Source of the DNA: Pseudomonas sp. 30_B
GTDB lineage: Bacteria; Pseudomonadota; Gammaproteobacteria; Pseudomonadales; Pseudomonadaceae
Length of the DNA stretch: 64,000 nucleotides
Direction of reading: 5' to 3'
NCBI RefSeq assembly: GCF_017491605.1
Contig: NZ_JAFGYY010000005.1
Coordinates: 124,001-188,000 of the forward strand
Positions 41,644 to 50,634 of the stretch are shown here, piece after piece. Position 1 is the first letter of the stretch, and every line of letters begins with the position of its first letter. Made by a program: the position numbers and the translations under genes. A model generated the notes under the pieces. It made no database searches, was not told the DNA's origin, and saw only the letters and a list, made by a program, of their open reading frames with translations.

Positions 41644-41963
41644 CCTGTCTAAACGATCAGCTCCATCTTGCCTGCTTCCGTCACAGAAAGGGATGACAGA
41701 TTCCCTACCGGCAGGATGAGCGGAAAGGTGGAATCAACCTTATGACAGAATCCGCGACCGTGAGTGCGGATGGCAGCGCCAATGAACCGATGCCTGTTCC
41801 GCTCTCGTATATCGCGTGACGGGGCGTCCCAAGCTGCCGGCGGTGCCTGGTTGCCCAGGCGCCATCGAGTGGGGCGACCATGAAACGGCCATCGGCATCC
41901 CGGACATCCCCGGAGCGGCCACCGGCGCATACAACGCGCGTAGCAGCCGAGCGCTAAAAGCGC
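41644..41963. other. Gap between amn and relE
   Basis: No gene seen. Two direct repeats ATGACAGA(T/A)TCC lie at 41693-41704 and 41742-41753 in the presumed amn promoter, and a GAGCGCT-AAA-AGCGCTC hairpin (41950-41966) overlaps the relE stop. Confidence 0.5.
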
Positions 41964-42248
41964 TCAACGCTTTTTCGCGGTCTCATATACGGCGGAGCGC
42001 TCGCGTTTACCAACGGCCAGGACGAGTACTACCACCCGATCATCCTCGACCCGATAAACAAGCCGATAGCCCGCCGAACTCAACTTGATCTTGTAGCAGT
42101 CCTTCATGCCATGCAGCTTGTCGGCCTGAACGCGAGGGTGCACCAGACGTTCAGCCAGCTTGCGAGTGAACTGACGGCGAATGTCCTGGTCGAGCTTCTT
42201 CCACTCGCGCTGAGCTGAAGTCTCGAACTCCAGGCGGAACTCAGGCAT
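41964..42248 (-). CDS. RelE/ParE-family toxin
   Basis: 94 residues, RelE fold: FRLEFETSAQREWKKLDQDIRRQFTRKL, PRVQADKLHGMKDCYKIKL, GYRLVYRVEDDRVVVLVLAVGKRE, all typical of ribosome-dependent mRNA interferases, including the C-terminal Arg and Tyr (RERSAVYETAKKR). Overlaps the antitoxin stop by 8 nt (ATGCCTGA), the usual coupling of such pairs. GC content looks a little lower than in neighbours, consistent with a mobile module. Confidence 0.92.
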   Translation of the reverse strand: MPEFRLEFETSAQREWKKLDQDIRRQFTRKLAERLVHPRVQADKLHGMKDCYKIKLSSAGYRLVYRVEDDRVVVLVLAVGKRERSAVYETAKKR

Positions 42249-42519
42249 CCGAATCCTCGAATACGATGTCGTCACCTTCGATTCGCGCCTTGATGGTGGG
42301 TTCGCCAGCCTCGATACGCTCGCGAGCCAGCTTGGCCATCTCCAGATCTTCGATGTAGTCGAGCATGGCCTCGTAACGCTCAGCAGGGACCATGTAACCC
42401 ATCACCCGGTTGTGGTTGAGCACGGCTACCGCCTCCCCCTCCGCGCCACTGAGTACGGCGGACGGGTTCTTCTTCAGCTCCGAGACGCTGACGGCAACAT
42501 TGGCGAGGATATTTTGCAT
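42241..42519 (-). CDS. Phd/YefM or RelB-type antitoxin
   Basis: 92 residues. N-terminal DNA-binding part NVAVSVSELKKNPSAVLSGAEGEAVAVLNHNRVMGYMVPAE is the Phd/YefM fold; the acidic C-terminal tail (IEGDDIVFEDSDA) neutralises the toxin. It leads the operon and probably autorepresses, with RelE as corepressor. ATG 42519 has GGAGA nearby. The 5' region 42520-42560 carries repeated GACC(A/G)G segments that could be operator half-sites. Confidence 0.9.
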   Translation of the reverse strand: MQNILANVAVSVSELKKNPSAVLSGAEGEAVAVLNHNRVMGYMVPAERYEAMLDYIEDLEMAKLARERIEAGEPTIKARIEGDDIVFEDSDA

Positions 42520-42619
42520 GAAATCAGTCTCCAAACCGGTCTTTATTCTGGTCAATTTGAAGAACTGACGCAACTGATACGCCTGTGCGAGCCATCCCCG
42601 CCTGTGCGGGGATTTTTCC

Positions 42620-44269
42620 TCACGCCAGATGCGGCGTCGCCCGCGCCACCAGCGCTTCCACATCCACCCCGCGCGGCAGGGTGCCGTAGACGCGGCCGCC
42701 GTCGCTCAGGCGGCTGGCGATGAAGGCATCTGACACCGTCGCGTTGCCCGCCTCCAGCAGCAGCTTGGCCTGCAGAGCGACCGCCACGTTTTCGGTGAGC
42801 TGGCGGGCGCGGTACTGGATGTCGTGGGTGTCGGCGAAGGACGCCTTGAGGTTGCCAATAAAGGAAGCGAGTCGCGCATCGCCGTGGCCATCGCCCAGCT
42901 CGGCGAACAGTGCGTCGAGCACGCCGGGCTCCTTCGACAGCGCGCGCAACACGTCCAGGCACTGCACGTTGCCCGAGCCTTCCCAGGTGGAGTTGACCGG
43001 TGCCTCGCGGTACAGGCGCGGGAGGATGGTGTCCTCGACGTAGCCGGCACCGCCCAGGCATTCGGCGGCCTCGTTGATCATCGCGGGGGCGCGCTTGCAG
43101 ATCCAGTACTTGCCCACGGCGGTAACCAGGCGGGCGAACTTGTCTTCCTGCTCGTCGTGCGGGCGGTCCAGGGCGCGGCCCATGCGCATGGTCAGGGCCA
43201 GCGCGGCTTCGCTTTCCAGGGCGAGGTCGGCCAGCACGTTCTGCATCAGCGGCTGCTCGGCCAGCACGCGCCCGCCCACCTGGCGGTAGGCGCAGTGGTG
43301 CGCGGCCTGGGTCAGCGCCTGGCGCATCAGCGAGCTTGAGCCGATCATGCAGTCGAAGCGGGTCATGGCGACCATTTCGATGATGGTCGGAACCCCTCGC
43401 CCCTCCTCGCCGATCATCCAGGCCAGGGCGCCACGGTATTCCACTTCGCTGGAGGCATTGGACCAGTTGCCCAGCTTGTTCTTCAGGCGCTGGATGTAGA
43501 ACTCGTTGCGGCTACCGTCCGGACGGTGACGCGGCAGCAGGAAGCAGGTCAGGCCCTTGTCGGTATAGGCCAGGGTAAGGAAGGCGTCGCACATGGGCGC
43601 CGAGCAGAACCACTTGTGGCCGACCAGCTCGTAGGCCTGGCCCGGGCCGGGAATGCCTACCGGGTAGGCGCGGGTGGTGTTGGCGCGCACGTCGGTACCG
43701 CCCTGCTTCTCGGTCATGGCCATGCCGATGGTGGCGCCGGCCTTCTGCTCGATGGGCAGATTGCGCGGGTCGTACTCGGTGGCAAGGATTTTCGGCAGCC
43801 ATTTCTCGGCAATGTCCGGCTGCAGGCGCAGGGCCGGCACGCTGGCGAAGGTCATGGTCAGCGGGCAGCCGGTGCCGGCTTCGGCCTGGCTGTGCAGGTA
43901 GCTGAGGCCGGCGCGGGCGACCTGGGCGCCGGCGCGCGGGTCGGTCCAGGGCATGGAGGGAATCCCGGCTTTGATCGAGGCGCGCATCAGCTCGTGGTAG
44001 GCCGGGTGGAATTCCACCAGGTCGATGCGGTGGCCGTAGCGGTCATGGGACTTGAACACCGGCTTGTTCTCGTTGGCCAGGAAGCCCGCCGCCATCAGCG
44101 GCCCGCCGGCCAGCGCGCCATAGGCGTCGAGTTTCTGCTCGGCCCAGCCGCCCTCGTAGCGGCGCACCCATTCCTGCAGCGGCAGGTCGATGCGGTAGAG
44201 GTTGGCGCCGTCCAGCGGCGGCACCTGATTGGTCACTTCGTGGGTTTCGGCGTACGGGTGCAGGTTCAT
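42620..44269 (-). CDS. aidB: AidB-type acyl-CoA dehydrogenase (DNA alkylation response)
   Basis: FAD protein of the AidB branch, 549 residues. Specific features are an N-terminal adaptive-response domain (NQVPPLDGANLYRIDLPLQEW), MTEKQGGTDVRANTT (FAD loop), KLGNWSNASSEVEY, and TWEGSGNVQCLDVLRALSKEPGVLD. E. coli AidB binds DNA and is induced by alkylation, but no Ada box or ada gene is seen here. Its start overlaps the TetR gene stop (ATGA), so the two are coupled and the TetR protein probably controls both. Confidence 0.92.
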   Translation of the reverse strand: MNLHPYAETHEVTNQVPPLDGANLYRIDLPLQEWVRRYEGGWAEQKLDAYGALAGGPLMAAGFLANENKPVFKSHDRYGHRIDLVEFHPAYHELMRASIKAGIPSMPWTDPRAGAQVARAGLSYLHSQAEAGTGCPLTMTFASVPALRLQPDIAEKWLPKILATEYDPRNLPIEQKAGATIGMAMTEKQGGTDVRANTTRAYPVGIPGPGQAYELVGHKWFCSAPMCDAFLTLAYTDKGLTCFLLPRHRPDGSRNEFYIQRLKNKLGNWSNASSEVEYRGALAWMIGEEGRGVPTIIEMVAMTRFDCMIGSSSLMRQALTQAAHHCAYRQVGGRVLAEQPLMQNVLADLALESEAALALTMRMGRALDRPHDEQEDKFARLVTAVGKYWICKRAPAMINEAAECLGGAGYVEDTILPRLYREAPVNSTWEGSGNVQCLDVLRALSKEPGVLDALFAELGDGHGDARLASFIGNLKASFADTHDIQYRARQLTENVAVALQAKLLLEAGNATVSDAFIASRLSDGGRVYGTLPRGVDVEALVARATPHLA

Positions 44270-44934
44270 GGCTGATCCTCCTTGGCAGGCGTTTGCAGGA
44301 TGGAAAGGGACGCACCGACGGCGCGCAGGCAGAAATGCACGAGGGCATCGCTGACATCCGCCAGCGACGCGCCGGGCTGGCCGGCATCCCGCGCGGCGCG
44401 TGCCGGCGGCGACAGCGGCCCGACCAGGGCTTCGGCGATGGCGCCGACCAGACAGGCGGCGACCAGGTGAACGGGCTGGAACGGGAATTCGCCCTGGGCG
44501 ATGCCCTGCTCCAGCAACTGCACGAACAGCGCCGCGTAGGCTTCGCGGTAAACCAGGCGCTGCTCGTCGACTTCGGGGTCGACCGGTTCGGCGATCAGCG
44601 CAAAGGCCAGCTGACGGCTGCCCCAGGCGCGCGCGGCGAACTGGCGCAGCCCGCGCGTCAGGCGTTCGGTGGCGCTTCCGGGCGCATGCAGCACCTCGGC
44701 CAGGGCATCGACTTCGTGCTGGCTGGCGCGGGCGAAGACTTCGGCGGCCAGCTCTCCCTTGCCGCGAAAGTGCCGGTACAGGCTGCCGGTGGCGATGCCG
44801 GCGTCGTCGGCCAGGGTCTGCATGGTCAACGCGGCGAAACCGCCGTCGGCTACCCGGGCCAGCGCCAGGGAGAGTATCCGCTCGCGTTCCTCGACGTCTC
44901 GGCGCAGGCGCGCTTCGGTGACACGGTAGGCCAT
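44266..44934 (-). CDS. TetR-family repressor of the aidB operon
   Basis: 222 residues. HTH: RILSLALARVADGGFAALTMQTLADDAGIATGSLYRHFRGKGEL in pattern (key: TMQTLADDAGIATGSLYRHF). The C-terminal ligand domain is helical and variable. ATG 44934 has no recognisable ribosome site because a perfect palindrome begins only 3 bases upstream; no other in-frame start is near. A leaderless mRNA or a weak site is possible. Cotranscribed with aidB. Confidence 0.9.
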   Translation of the reverse strand: MAYRVTEARLRRDVEERERILSLALARVADGGFAALTMQTLADDAGIATGSLYRHFRGKGELAAEVFARASQHEVDALAEVLHAPGSATERLTRGLRQFAARAWGSRQLAFALIAEPVDPEVDEQRLVYREAYAALFVQLLEQGIAQGEFPFQPVHLVAACLVGAIAEALVGPLSPPARAARDAGQPGASLADVSDALVHFCLRAVGASLSILQTPAKEDQP

Positions 44935-44937
44935 GTT

Positions 44938-44953
44938 CTGAATCCGGATTCAG
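44938..44953. promoter_or_regulatory. Perfect 16-bp palindrome, likely TetR operator
   Basis: CTGAATCCGGATTCAG, a perfect inverted repeat, 3 bp from the TetR start codon. TetR regulators often bind such palindromes for autoregulation; the site would cover the transcription start or ribosome site. Confidence 0.75.
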
Positions 44954-45318
44954 GACTTTCAAGCAGTGAACCATGCTTCATTTCTTACCCAAAGGGGCAA
45001 AAGCGCCAGCGGTAGTGCCTATCCGGACAAGACTGTGCAACCTCCATTCAGGGGTGTCGCACGGTTCCCGATGCGACTGATGGCAGGGATATTCGCCTGC
45101 AAGTGCCGACAGCCGCGATTATCGCCGGTATCATGGCAAGTCCTGGTGGAGTCCTGGTGGCGACCATCACGCGGAGAACGCCGTTCCCGCCGCGCAGCCG
45201 AATCCTGATCGATCCAGGCCGCGCCCGCCGTCAGGGTCCCGAAGTCATCTGTCCGGACGCTCGCCTGCCACTCCCTTGCAGGCGAAAGCGGCCGGTAATC
45301 CCATTGAATGAGGCAACC
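44954..45318. other. Gap before ilvE
   Basis: No gene seen in 365 bp. It contains a perfect tandem duplication of AGTCCTGGTGG (45139-45160). No leader peptide rich in Ile, Leu or Val codons was noticed. Confidence 0.4.
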
Positions 45319-46338
45319 ATGGAACAAAAAGACATCGATTGGGGCTCGCTCGGATTCGATTACATCAAGACCGATTTCCGCTACATCTCCCATTGGCGCG
45401 ATGGTCTGTGGGACGACGGCAAGCTGACCGAGGACAACACCCTGCACATCAGCGAGGGTTCCACGGCGCTGCACTACGGCCAGCAGTGCTTCGAAGGCCT
45501 GAAGGCCTACCGCTGCAAGGACGGTTCGATCAACCTGTTCCGCCCGAACCAGAACGCCGCGCGCATGGCGCGCAGCTGCGCCCGCGTGCTGATGCCGCAG
45601 GTGTCCGAAGAGCAGTTCATCGATGCCTGCAAGCAGGTCGTCCGCGCCAACGAGCGCTTCATTCCCCCGTACGGCTCCGGCGGCGCCCTGTACCTGCGCC
45701 CGTTCGTGATCGGCGTTGGCGACAACATCGGTGTGCGCCCGGCCCCGGAGTTCATCTTCTCGGTGTTCTGCATCCCGGTCGGCGCCTACTTCAAGGGCGG
45801 CATGAAGCCCCATGACTTCATGATCTCCACCTACGACCGCGCCGCTCCCCAGGGCACCGGCGCCGCCAAGGTCGGTGGGAACTACGCCGCCAGCCTGCTG
45901 CCGGGCTCCCAGGCCAAGAAGGCCGGTTTCGCCGACTGCATCTACCTCGACCCGGCCACCCACAGCCGCATCGAGGAAGTGGGCTCGGCCAACTTCTTCG
46001 CCATCACCCACGACAACGAGTTCGTCACTCCGCGCTCCAGCTCCGTGCTGCCGGGTATCACCCGTCTGTCGCTGATGGAGCTGGCCGCCCAGCGCCTGGG
46101 CCTGAAGGTGATCGAGGGCGACGTCGAGATCAACGACCTGGCGCGCTTCAAGGAAGCCGGCGCCTGCGGTACCGCTGCCGTGATCACCCCGATCGGCGGC
46201 ATCCAGTACAACGACAAGCTGCACGTCTTCTACAGCCGCGATGAAGTCGGCCCGGTGACCCGTCGTCTCTACGAAGAGCTGACCGGCATCCAGACTGGCG
46301 ACGTCGAAGGCCCGGAAGGCTGGGTCGTCAAGGTCTGA
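45319..46338 (+). CDS. ilvE: Branched-chain amino acid aminotransferase
   Basis: PLP-dependent class IV aminotransferase interconverting Ile/Leu/Val with 2-oxo acids. 339 residues, the longer BCAT type (II) also found in eukaryotes: LHYGQQCFEGLKAYR, RMARSCARVLMP, YLRPFVIGVGDNIGVRP, PLP Lys in the NYAASLLPGSQAKKAG region, TPRSSSVLPGITRLSLMELA. ATG 45319 follows GAGGCAACC; 72 in-frame upstream codons look non-coding. Monocistronic, with a strong terminator. Confidence 0.93.
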   Translation: MEQKDIDWGSLGFDYIKTDFRYISHWRDGLWDDGKLTEDNTLHISEGSTALHYGQQCFEGLKAYRCKDGSINLFRPNQNAARMARSCARVLMPQVSEEQFIDACKQVVRANERFIPPYGSGGALYLRPFVIGVGDNIGVRPAPEFIFSVFCIPVGAYFKGGMKPHDFMISTYDRAAPQGTGAAKVGGNYAASLLPGSQAKKAGFADCIYLDPATHSRIEEVGSANFFAITHDNEFVTPRSSSVLPGITRLSLMELAAQRLGLKVIEGDVEINDLARFKEAGACGTAAVITPIGGIQYNDKLHVFYSRDEVGPVTRRLYEELTGIQTGDVEGPEGWVVKV

Positions 46339-46360
46339 GCCTGACTGCTCGTTAACGAAA

Positions 46361-46396
46361 AACGCCGCGCTACCGGAAGGTAGCGCGGCGTTTTTT
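46361..46396. terminator. ilvE terminator
   Basis: AACGCCGCGCTACC, loop GGAA, GGTAGCGCGGCGTT, followed by a run of T; a strong 14-bp stem also able to act on the opposite strand (AAAA precedes it). Confidence 0.92.
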
Positions 46397-46435
46397 ATTG
46401 GGCTGGCAGAGGGATTTGGGATCGCGTAGGAGCGG

Positions 46436-46497
46436 ACTCCGTCCGCGATGCTGTCCGGCGCGAGGCGTGGCCCATCGCGGGCATGGCCCGCTCCTAC
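46436..46497. repeat. REPIN between ilvE and ladS
   Basis: GGAGCGGACTCCGTCCGC and, inverted, GGGCATGGCCCGCTCCTAC. Confidence 0.82.
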
Positions 46498-46535
46498 AAG
46501 GGACGGTGCGCGCTGATCGCGCACATCGCCGACCG

Positions 46536-48926
46536 TCACGCGTGGCTGGTCAACCCCGGCTGGCACAGCAGCCAGTCATGCAACAGCGTCTGCAATTCCT
46601 CGAACTTCACCGGCTTGGCCAGGTAATCGCTCATCCCAGCGGCCAGACAGCGTTCGCGGTCGCCGCAGTGGCTGTGGGCGGTGATCGCCAGCACCGGCAA
46701 ATCGCTGCAACCGGGCAGGGTGCGCAGGGCGCGACAGGTCGCGAAGCCGTCCATCACCGGCATCTGGCAGTCGAGCAGCACCGCATCGACGGACTCGCGG
46801 CGCAGCAGGTCGATGGCTTCGGCGCCATTGTCGGCAGTCCGCACGCGGTAGCCGAGCTTGAGCAACATGCCACGGATCACCAGCTGGTTGATGGCGTTGT
46901 CCTCCACCACCAGCACGGTGCACTGATCCGGACCACGCAGCGCCTGGCCACCCGCGCGGCGTGGCGGCGGCGCGATGCTCTGCACCGGCTGGCCGACCTG
47001 CAGGGTCAGGCTGAAGCAGCTGCCCTGCCCCGGCGCGGACTCATGGGACAGCTCGCCACCCAGCAGCGCCACCAGCTTGCGGCACAACGCCAGGCCGATG
47101 CCCAGGCCGCCGTACTCGCGGGTCAGCGAACCGTCGAGCTGATGGAAGCGCTGGTAGAGCGAGCCATCCGACGGCGTGGTGAACCCGATCCCGCTGTCCT
47201 GGACCTCCAGGCGCAGCGCCAGCCCTTCCGCGTTGGGCGTACCGCTGATGCGCAGGCTGACGCCGCCGTGGTGGGTGAACTTGATGGCGTTGTCGATCAG
47301 GTAGCCCAGCGCCTGAGCCAGCTTGCCGGCGTCGCCTTCGAGGGTGTCGGGCAGGCTTTCGTCCAGTTGCAGCTCGAAGCGCAGCCCGCGCTCCTCGGCG
47401 CGCGGCGCGTACTGCGCGCGCAGGCCATCGCACAGGCCACGCAGGCTGAACGGCTCGCGGCGCGGATAGAGCTTGCCGGCCTGCAGTTCGAGCAGCGCGA
47501 GGATGTCGTTGACCATGCGCATCATGTCCCGCGCCGAGCCGTTGGCGGTCTTGTGGTACTGCGCCAGCTCGACATCCATCGGCACCGTCTGCATCAGTTC
47601 CAGCGAGCCGATCACCCCGCTCATGGGCGTGCGCAGTTCGTGGGTGACGGTGGCGAGGAACTCATCCTTCAGGCGGTTGCTGCTGGCCAGTTCCAGGTTG
47701 AGTTGCTCCAGCTTGCGGCTGGTTTCCTGGAGGATGCGGGTGCGCTCTTCCTTCATGGCGTTGATGCGGTCGGCCAGCGCCAGGGACAGCAAGCCCACCT
47801 CCAGCGCCGAGCCGATCTGGCTGGCGTACATGGTGAGGAAGACGTTGGGAAGCAGGCCCAGCACCATCAGCGTGTTGACCACGCCGCCGAGCAGGAAGGC
47901 GGTCCAGGCGAAGATGAAGTAGCGTGCCACCCGCATGCCGCGCAGCCAGGCGAGGATGCCGGCGGTGAAGATCACCACGGTGAAGGCCAGGGCCAGGTAA
48001 GTGGCCAGGCGCAGGGCGACGGCGTAGCTGACGGTCAGCGCCAGGGTCATCACCAGCGCGCCGACGGCCATCAGCACCAGCAGCAGGCGGTCGATCCACA
48101 GGCTGTGCTCGCGGGTATGCAGGAAGCTGCGGGCGAACTGGCAGCCGAACAGGCCGGCCGAGCCGATCAGGAAGGGCGTGGAGGCGTTGGCCCACCAGGG
48201 ACTGTTGGGCCAGAAGTATTCGATGCCGGCGCCGTTGACCGAGATCTGGTAGAAGCCGAACGAGGCGATATAGAGGATGTAATAGAGGTAGCTGGTGTCG
48301 CGGACGCTGAGGAAGATGAACAGGTTGTAGATCAGCATCACCAGCAGCACGCCGTAGATGATGCCCAGCACGTAGATGCGGCCCGGCTGTTCTTCCAGGT
48401 AGGCCTTGGGCGACCAGAGCGTCAGCGGCGCCTGGATCGAACCCTGGCTTTCCAGGCGCAGGTACACCCGCAGCGGCTGGCCGGGCTCCAGCTTGAGGTC
48501 GAACAGGTAGTTGTTCTGGCGGATCGGCCGACTGGCGAACGGCAGGGTGTCGCCGGTGCGCTGGGCGAGCCTGAAGCCGCCCTTGCCGTCGGGCAGGTAC
48601 AGGTCGAGCTTGTCCAGCGGCGGGTAGGCCAGTTCCAGCAGCCAGTTGGCGGGGTCATGGGAAGCCTTCGGCTGGTAGTCGAGGTCCAGGCGCAGCCAGA
48701 ACACCGAGCGCGAGTAGCCGGCATTGAGCACGTCGCGCTCATGGCGGCGGAAGCTGGCGGCCAGCGCCGGGGAGCTGATCTCCGTGATATCGGCCGTGCC
48801 GCGCACATCCTCGAACACATCCATTGCCCGGCCCAGCGGCAATTGCCCGACATGCTCGTCGAAGGTGATGGCATTCGCCATCGGCGAGAGAAGAAGAACG
48901 ATCAGGAAGATCAGCCAATGCCGCAT
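46536..48926 (-). CDS. ladS: Hybrid sensor histidine kinase LadS
   Basis: Membrane sensor kinase that in P. aeruginosa feeds the GacS/GacA phosphorelay and so raises RsmY/RsmZ, favouring biofilm over acute virulence. 796 residues, the LadS length: signal peptide (~1-20), periplasmic 7TMR-DISM extracellular domain (~25-165), seven-helix 7TMR-DISM membrane domain (~185-390), coiled-coil (MKEERTRILQETSRKLEQLN), HisKA with His429 in TVTHELRTP, HATPase (GLGIGLALCRKLVALLGG) and C-terminal receiver with phosphoacceptor Asp719 (LLDCQMPVMDG). Divergent from thiD, as I recall for PAO1. Confidence 0.95.
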   Translation of the reverse strand: MRHWLIFLIVLLLSPMANAITFDEHVGQLPLGRAMDVFEDVRGTADITEISSPALAASFRRHERDVLNAGYSRSVFWLRLDLDYQPKASHDPANWLLELAYPPLDKLDLYLPDGKGGFRLAQRTGDTLPFASRPIRQNNYLFDLKLEPGQPLRVYLRLESQGSIQAPLTLWSPKAYLEEQPGRIYVLGIIYGVLLVMLIYNLFIFLSVRDTSYLYYILYIASFGFYQISVNGAGIEYFWPNSPWWANASTPFLIGSAGLFGCQFARSFLHTREHSLWIDRLLLVLMAVGALVMTLALTVSYAVALRLATYLALAFTVVIFTAGILAWLRGMRVARYFIFAWTAFLLGGVVNTLMVLGLLPNVFLTMYASQIGSALEVGLLSLALADRINAMKEERTRILQETSRKLEQLNLELASSNRLKDEFLATVTHELRTPMSGVIGSLELMQTVPMDVELAQYHKTANGSARDMMRMVNDILALLELQAGKLYPRREPFSLRGLCDGLRAQYAPRAEERGLRFELQLDESLPDTLEGDAGKLAQALGYLIDNAIKFTHHGGVSLRISGTPNAEGLALRLEVQDSGIGFTTPSDGSLYQRFHQLDGSLTREYGGLGIGLALCRKLVALLGGELSHESAPGQGSCFSLTLQVGQPVQSIAPPPRRAGGQALRGPDQCTVLVVEDNAINQLVIRGMLLKLGYRVRTADNGAEAIDLLRRESVDAVLLDCQMPVMDGFATCRALRTLPGCSDLPVLAITAHSHCGDRERCLAAGMSDYLAKPVKFEELQTLLHDWLLCQPGLTSHA

Positions 48927-49136
48927 GGTGCCCCGCAGTGCCGCCGACAGCCGCGCCGGGGAGCCCCATCTCCCGCTTCGGCGCGCCGTAGAGGCGTTGT
49001 GTTGGAATCGGCGAACTCTAGCACAGGCCTTGTGCCACGTGGCATTCGGCCACTCAACCCGGAGGGCCCTGCGAGCGACGCGGATCGGACCGCTCGGTCA
49101 GCTCAAGGCCACATTTTGGTGATAAGCTCCCGCGCC

Positions 49137-49934
49137 ATGAAAACGCCAACCTCCCGTCCCGTAGTGCTCTGCCTGTCCGGCCACGACCCCAGTGGCGGTG
49201 CCGGCCTGCAGGCCGATATCGAAGCCCTGATCGCCCAAGGCTGCCACGCGGCGCCGACCGTCACTGCACTGACCGTTCAGGATACCGTCAACGTTTCCGA
49301 CTTCCGCGTGCTCGACCGCGAGTGGGTGCTGGCCCAGGCCAACGCCGTGATCGCCGACATGCCGGTGGCAGCGGTCAAGCTGGGCATGCTCGGCTCGGTG
49401 CAGATGGTCGACACCGTGGTGGAGATCATGCAGTCCCTGCCGGGCGTGCCGCTGGTCTGCGACCCGGTGCTGCGCGCCGGCGGTGGCGGTTCGCTGGGCA
49501 AGGACGACGTCGGCTACGCCATGCGCGAGCGGCTGCTGCCGATCGCCGCCATCGCCACGCCGAACCTGCCCGAGGCGCGCATCCTCGCCGAACTGCCCGA
49601 GGGCTCGGCGGACGAGTGCGCGGAGAAGCTGCTGCCTTATATCCAGCACCTGCTGATCACCGGCGGCCACGGCGACGAATCCGAAGTGCACAACCGCCTG
49701 TACACCCGCGACGGCCAGCGCCACACCTTCACCTGCCAGCGCCTGCCGGGCAGCTACCACGGCTCGGGCTGCACCCTGGCAAGCACCCTCGCCGGCCGCC
49801 TGGCCCTGGGCGAGGAACTGGTGAGCGCAGTGCGCAGCGCCCTGGACTACACCTGGCGCACCCTGCGCGACGCGGAAGCCCCTGGCCACGGCCAGTACAT
49901 CCCGCGCCGCCTGCCGCTGGACTACTGCAACTGA
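49137..49934 (+). CDS. thiD: Hydroxymethylpyrimidine/phosphomethylpyrimidine kinase
   Basis: Phosphorylates HMP and HMP-P in thiamine synthesis. 265 residues, ribokinase fold: [42 protein letters not shown], and the anion-hole segment [19 protein letters not shown] 49137 ([10 protein letters not shown]) lies at the end of a much longer non-coding open frame antisense to ladS. thiD, thiE and hemL follow as one cluster; no TPP riboswitch is visible upstream. Confidence 0.95.
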   Translation: MKTPTSRPVVLCLSGHDPSGGAGLQADIEALIAQGCHAAPTVTALTVQDTVNVSDFRVLDREWVLAQANAVIADMPVAAVKLGMLGSVQMVDTVVEIMQSLPGVPLVCDPVLRAGGGGSLGKDDVGYAMRERLLPIAAIATPNLPEARILAELPEGSADECAEKLLPYIQHLLITGGHGDESEVHNRLYTRDGQRHTFTCQRLPGSYHGSGCTLASTLAGRLALGEELVSAVRSALDYTWRTLRDAEAPGHGQYIPRRLPLDYCN

Positions 49935-49962
49935 TCCAACCGCTCCAATGATCGAGGCCCTG

Positions 49963-50592
49963 ATGAAACTGCGCGGACTCTACGCCATCACTGACAGCCA
50001 GCTGCTCGACGGCGGCCGCCTGCTGCCCTACGTCGAAGCCGCCCTGAAGGGTGGCGCCAAGCTGCTGCAGTACCGCGACAAGTCCGACGACGCCTCGCGC
50101 CGCCTGCGTGAAGCCGAAGCGCTGCGCGACCTCTGCGCGCGCTACGGCGCCACCCTGCTGATCAACGACGACGCCGAACTGGCCGCGCGCCTGGGCGTCA
50201 GCGTGCACCTGGGGCAGACCGACGGCTCGCTGGCCGCCGCCCGTGCCCTGCTCGGCCGCGACGCCGTCATCGGCGGCACCTGCCACGCCAGCCTCGACCT
50301 GGCCGAACAGGCCATCGCCGAGGGCGCCAGCTACGTCGCCTTCGGCCGCTTCTTCAATTCCCAGACCAAGCCGGGCGCTCCGGCCGCCAGCGTCGAACTG
50401 CTGGAACAGGCCAAGTCCCGCTTCAACGTACCGCTGGTGGCCATCGGCGGCGTGACCCTGGACAACGCGCCCGAGCTGATCGCCCGTGGCGCCGACATGA
50501 TCGCCGTGATCCACGCGCTGTTCGCCGCCGACACTCCGGCCGAAGTCGAACAGCGCGCCCGCGCCTTCAGCCAACTCTTCGAAACCCGCTGA
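49963..50592 (+). CDS. thiE: Thiamine-phosphate synthase
   Basis: Couples HMP-PP (from ThiD) and thiazole phosphate to thiamine phosphate. 209 residues from ATG 49963 ([15 protein letters not shown]), with LLQYRDKS (pyrimidine site), [23 protein letters not shown] and [16 protein letters not shown]. An in-frame ATG at 49948 exists, but GAGG 8 nt before 49963 favours the shorter form. 28 bp after thiD. Confidence 0.95.
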   Translation: MKLRGLYAITDSQLLDGGRLLPYVEAALKGGAKLLQYRDKSDDASRRLREAEALRDLCARYGATLLINDDAELAARLGVSVHLGQTDGSLAAARALLGRDAVIGGTCHASLDLAEQAIAEGASYVAFGRFFNSQTKPGAPAASVELLEQAKSRFNVPLVAIGGVTLDNAPELIARGADMIAVIHALFAADTPAEVEQRARAFSQLFETR

Positions 50593-50634
50593 GCGCCCAC
50601 GCGCCCGGCACCCGACAGCTTCGCGAGGTTCCCC

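Noticed and set aside
42620..44974. Fusion of aidB with the TetR region as one long protein
   Set aside because: The upstream part of that frame is the wrong frame of the TetR gene; aidB begins at ATG 44269.
46398..49136. 913 open codons upstream of and in frame with thiD
   Set aside because: They run antisense to ladS with low-complexity Gln/Ala/His-rich translation; thiD begins at 49137.
48927..49136. Possible TPP riboswitch before thiD
   Set aside because: The CUGAGA and ACCUGA core motifs were not found.
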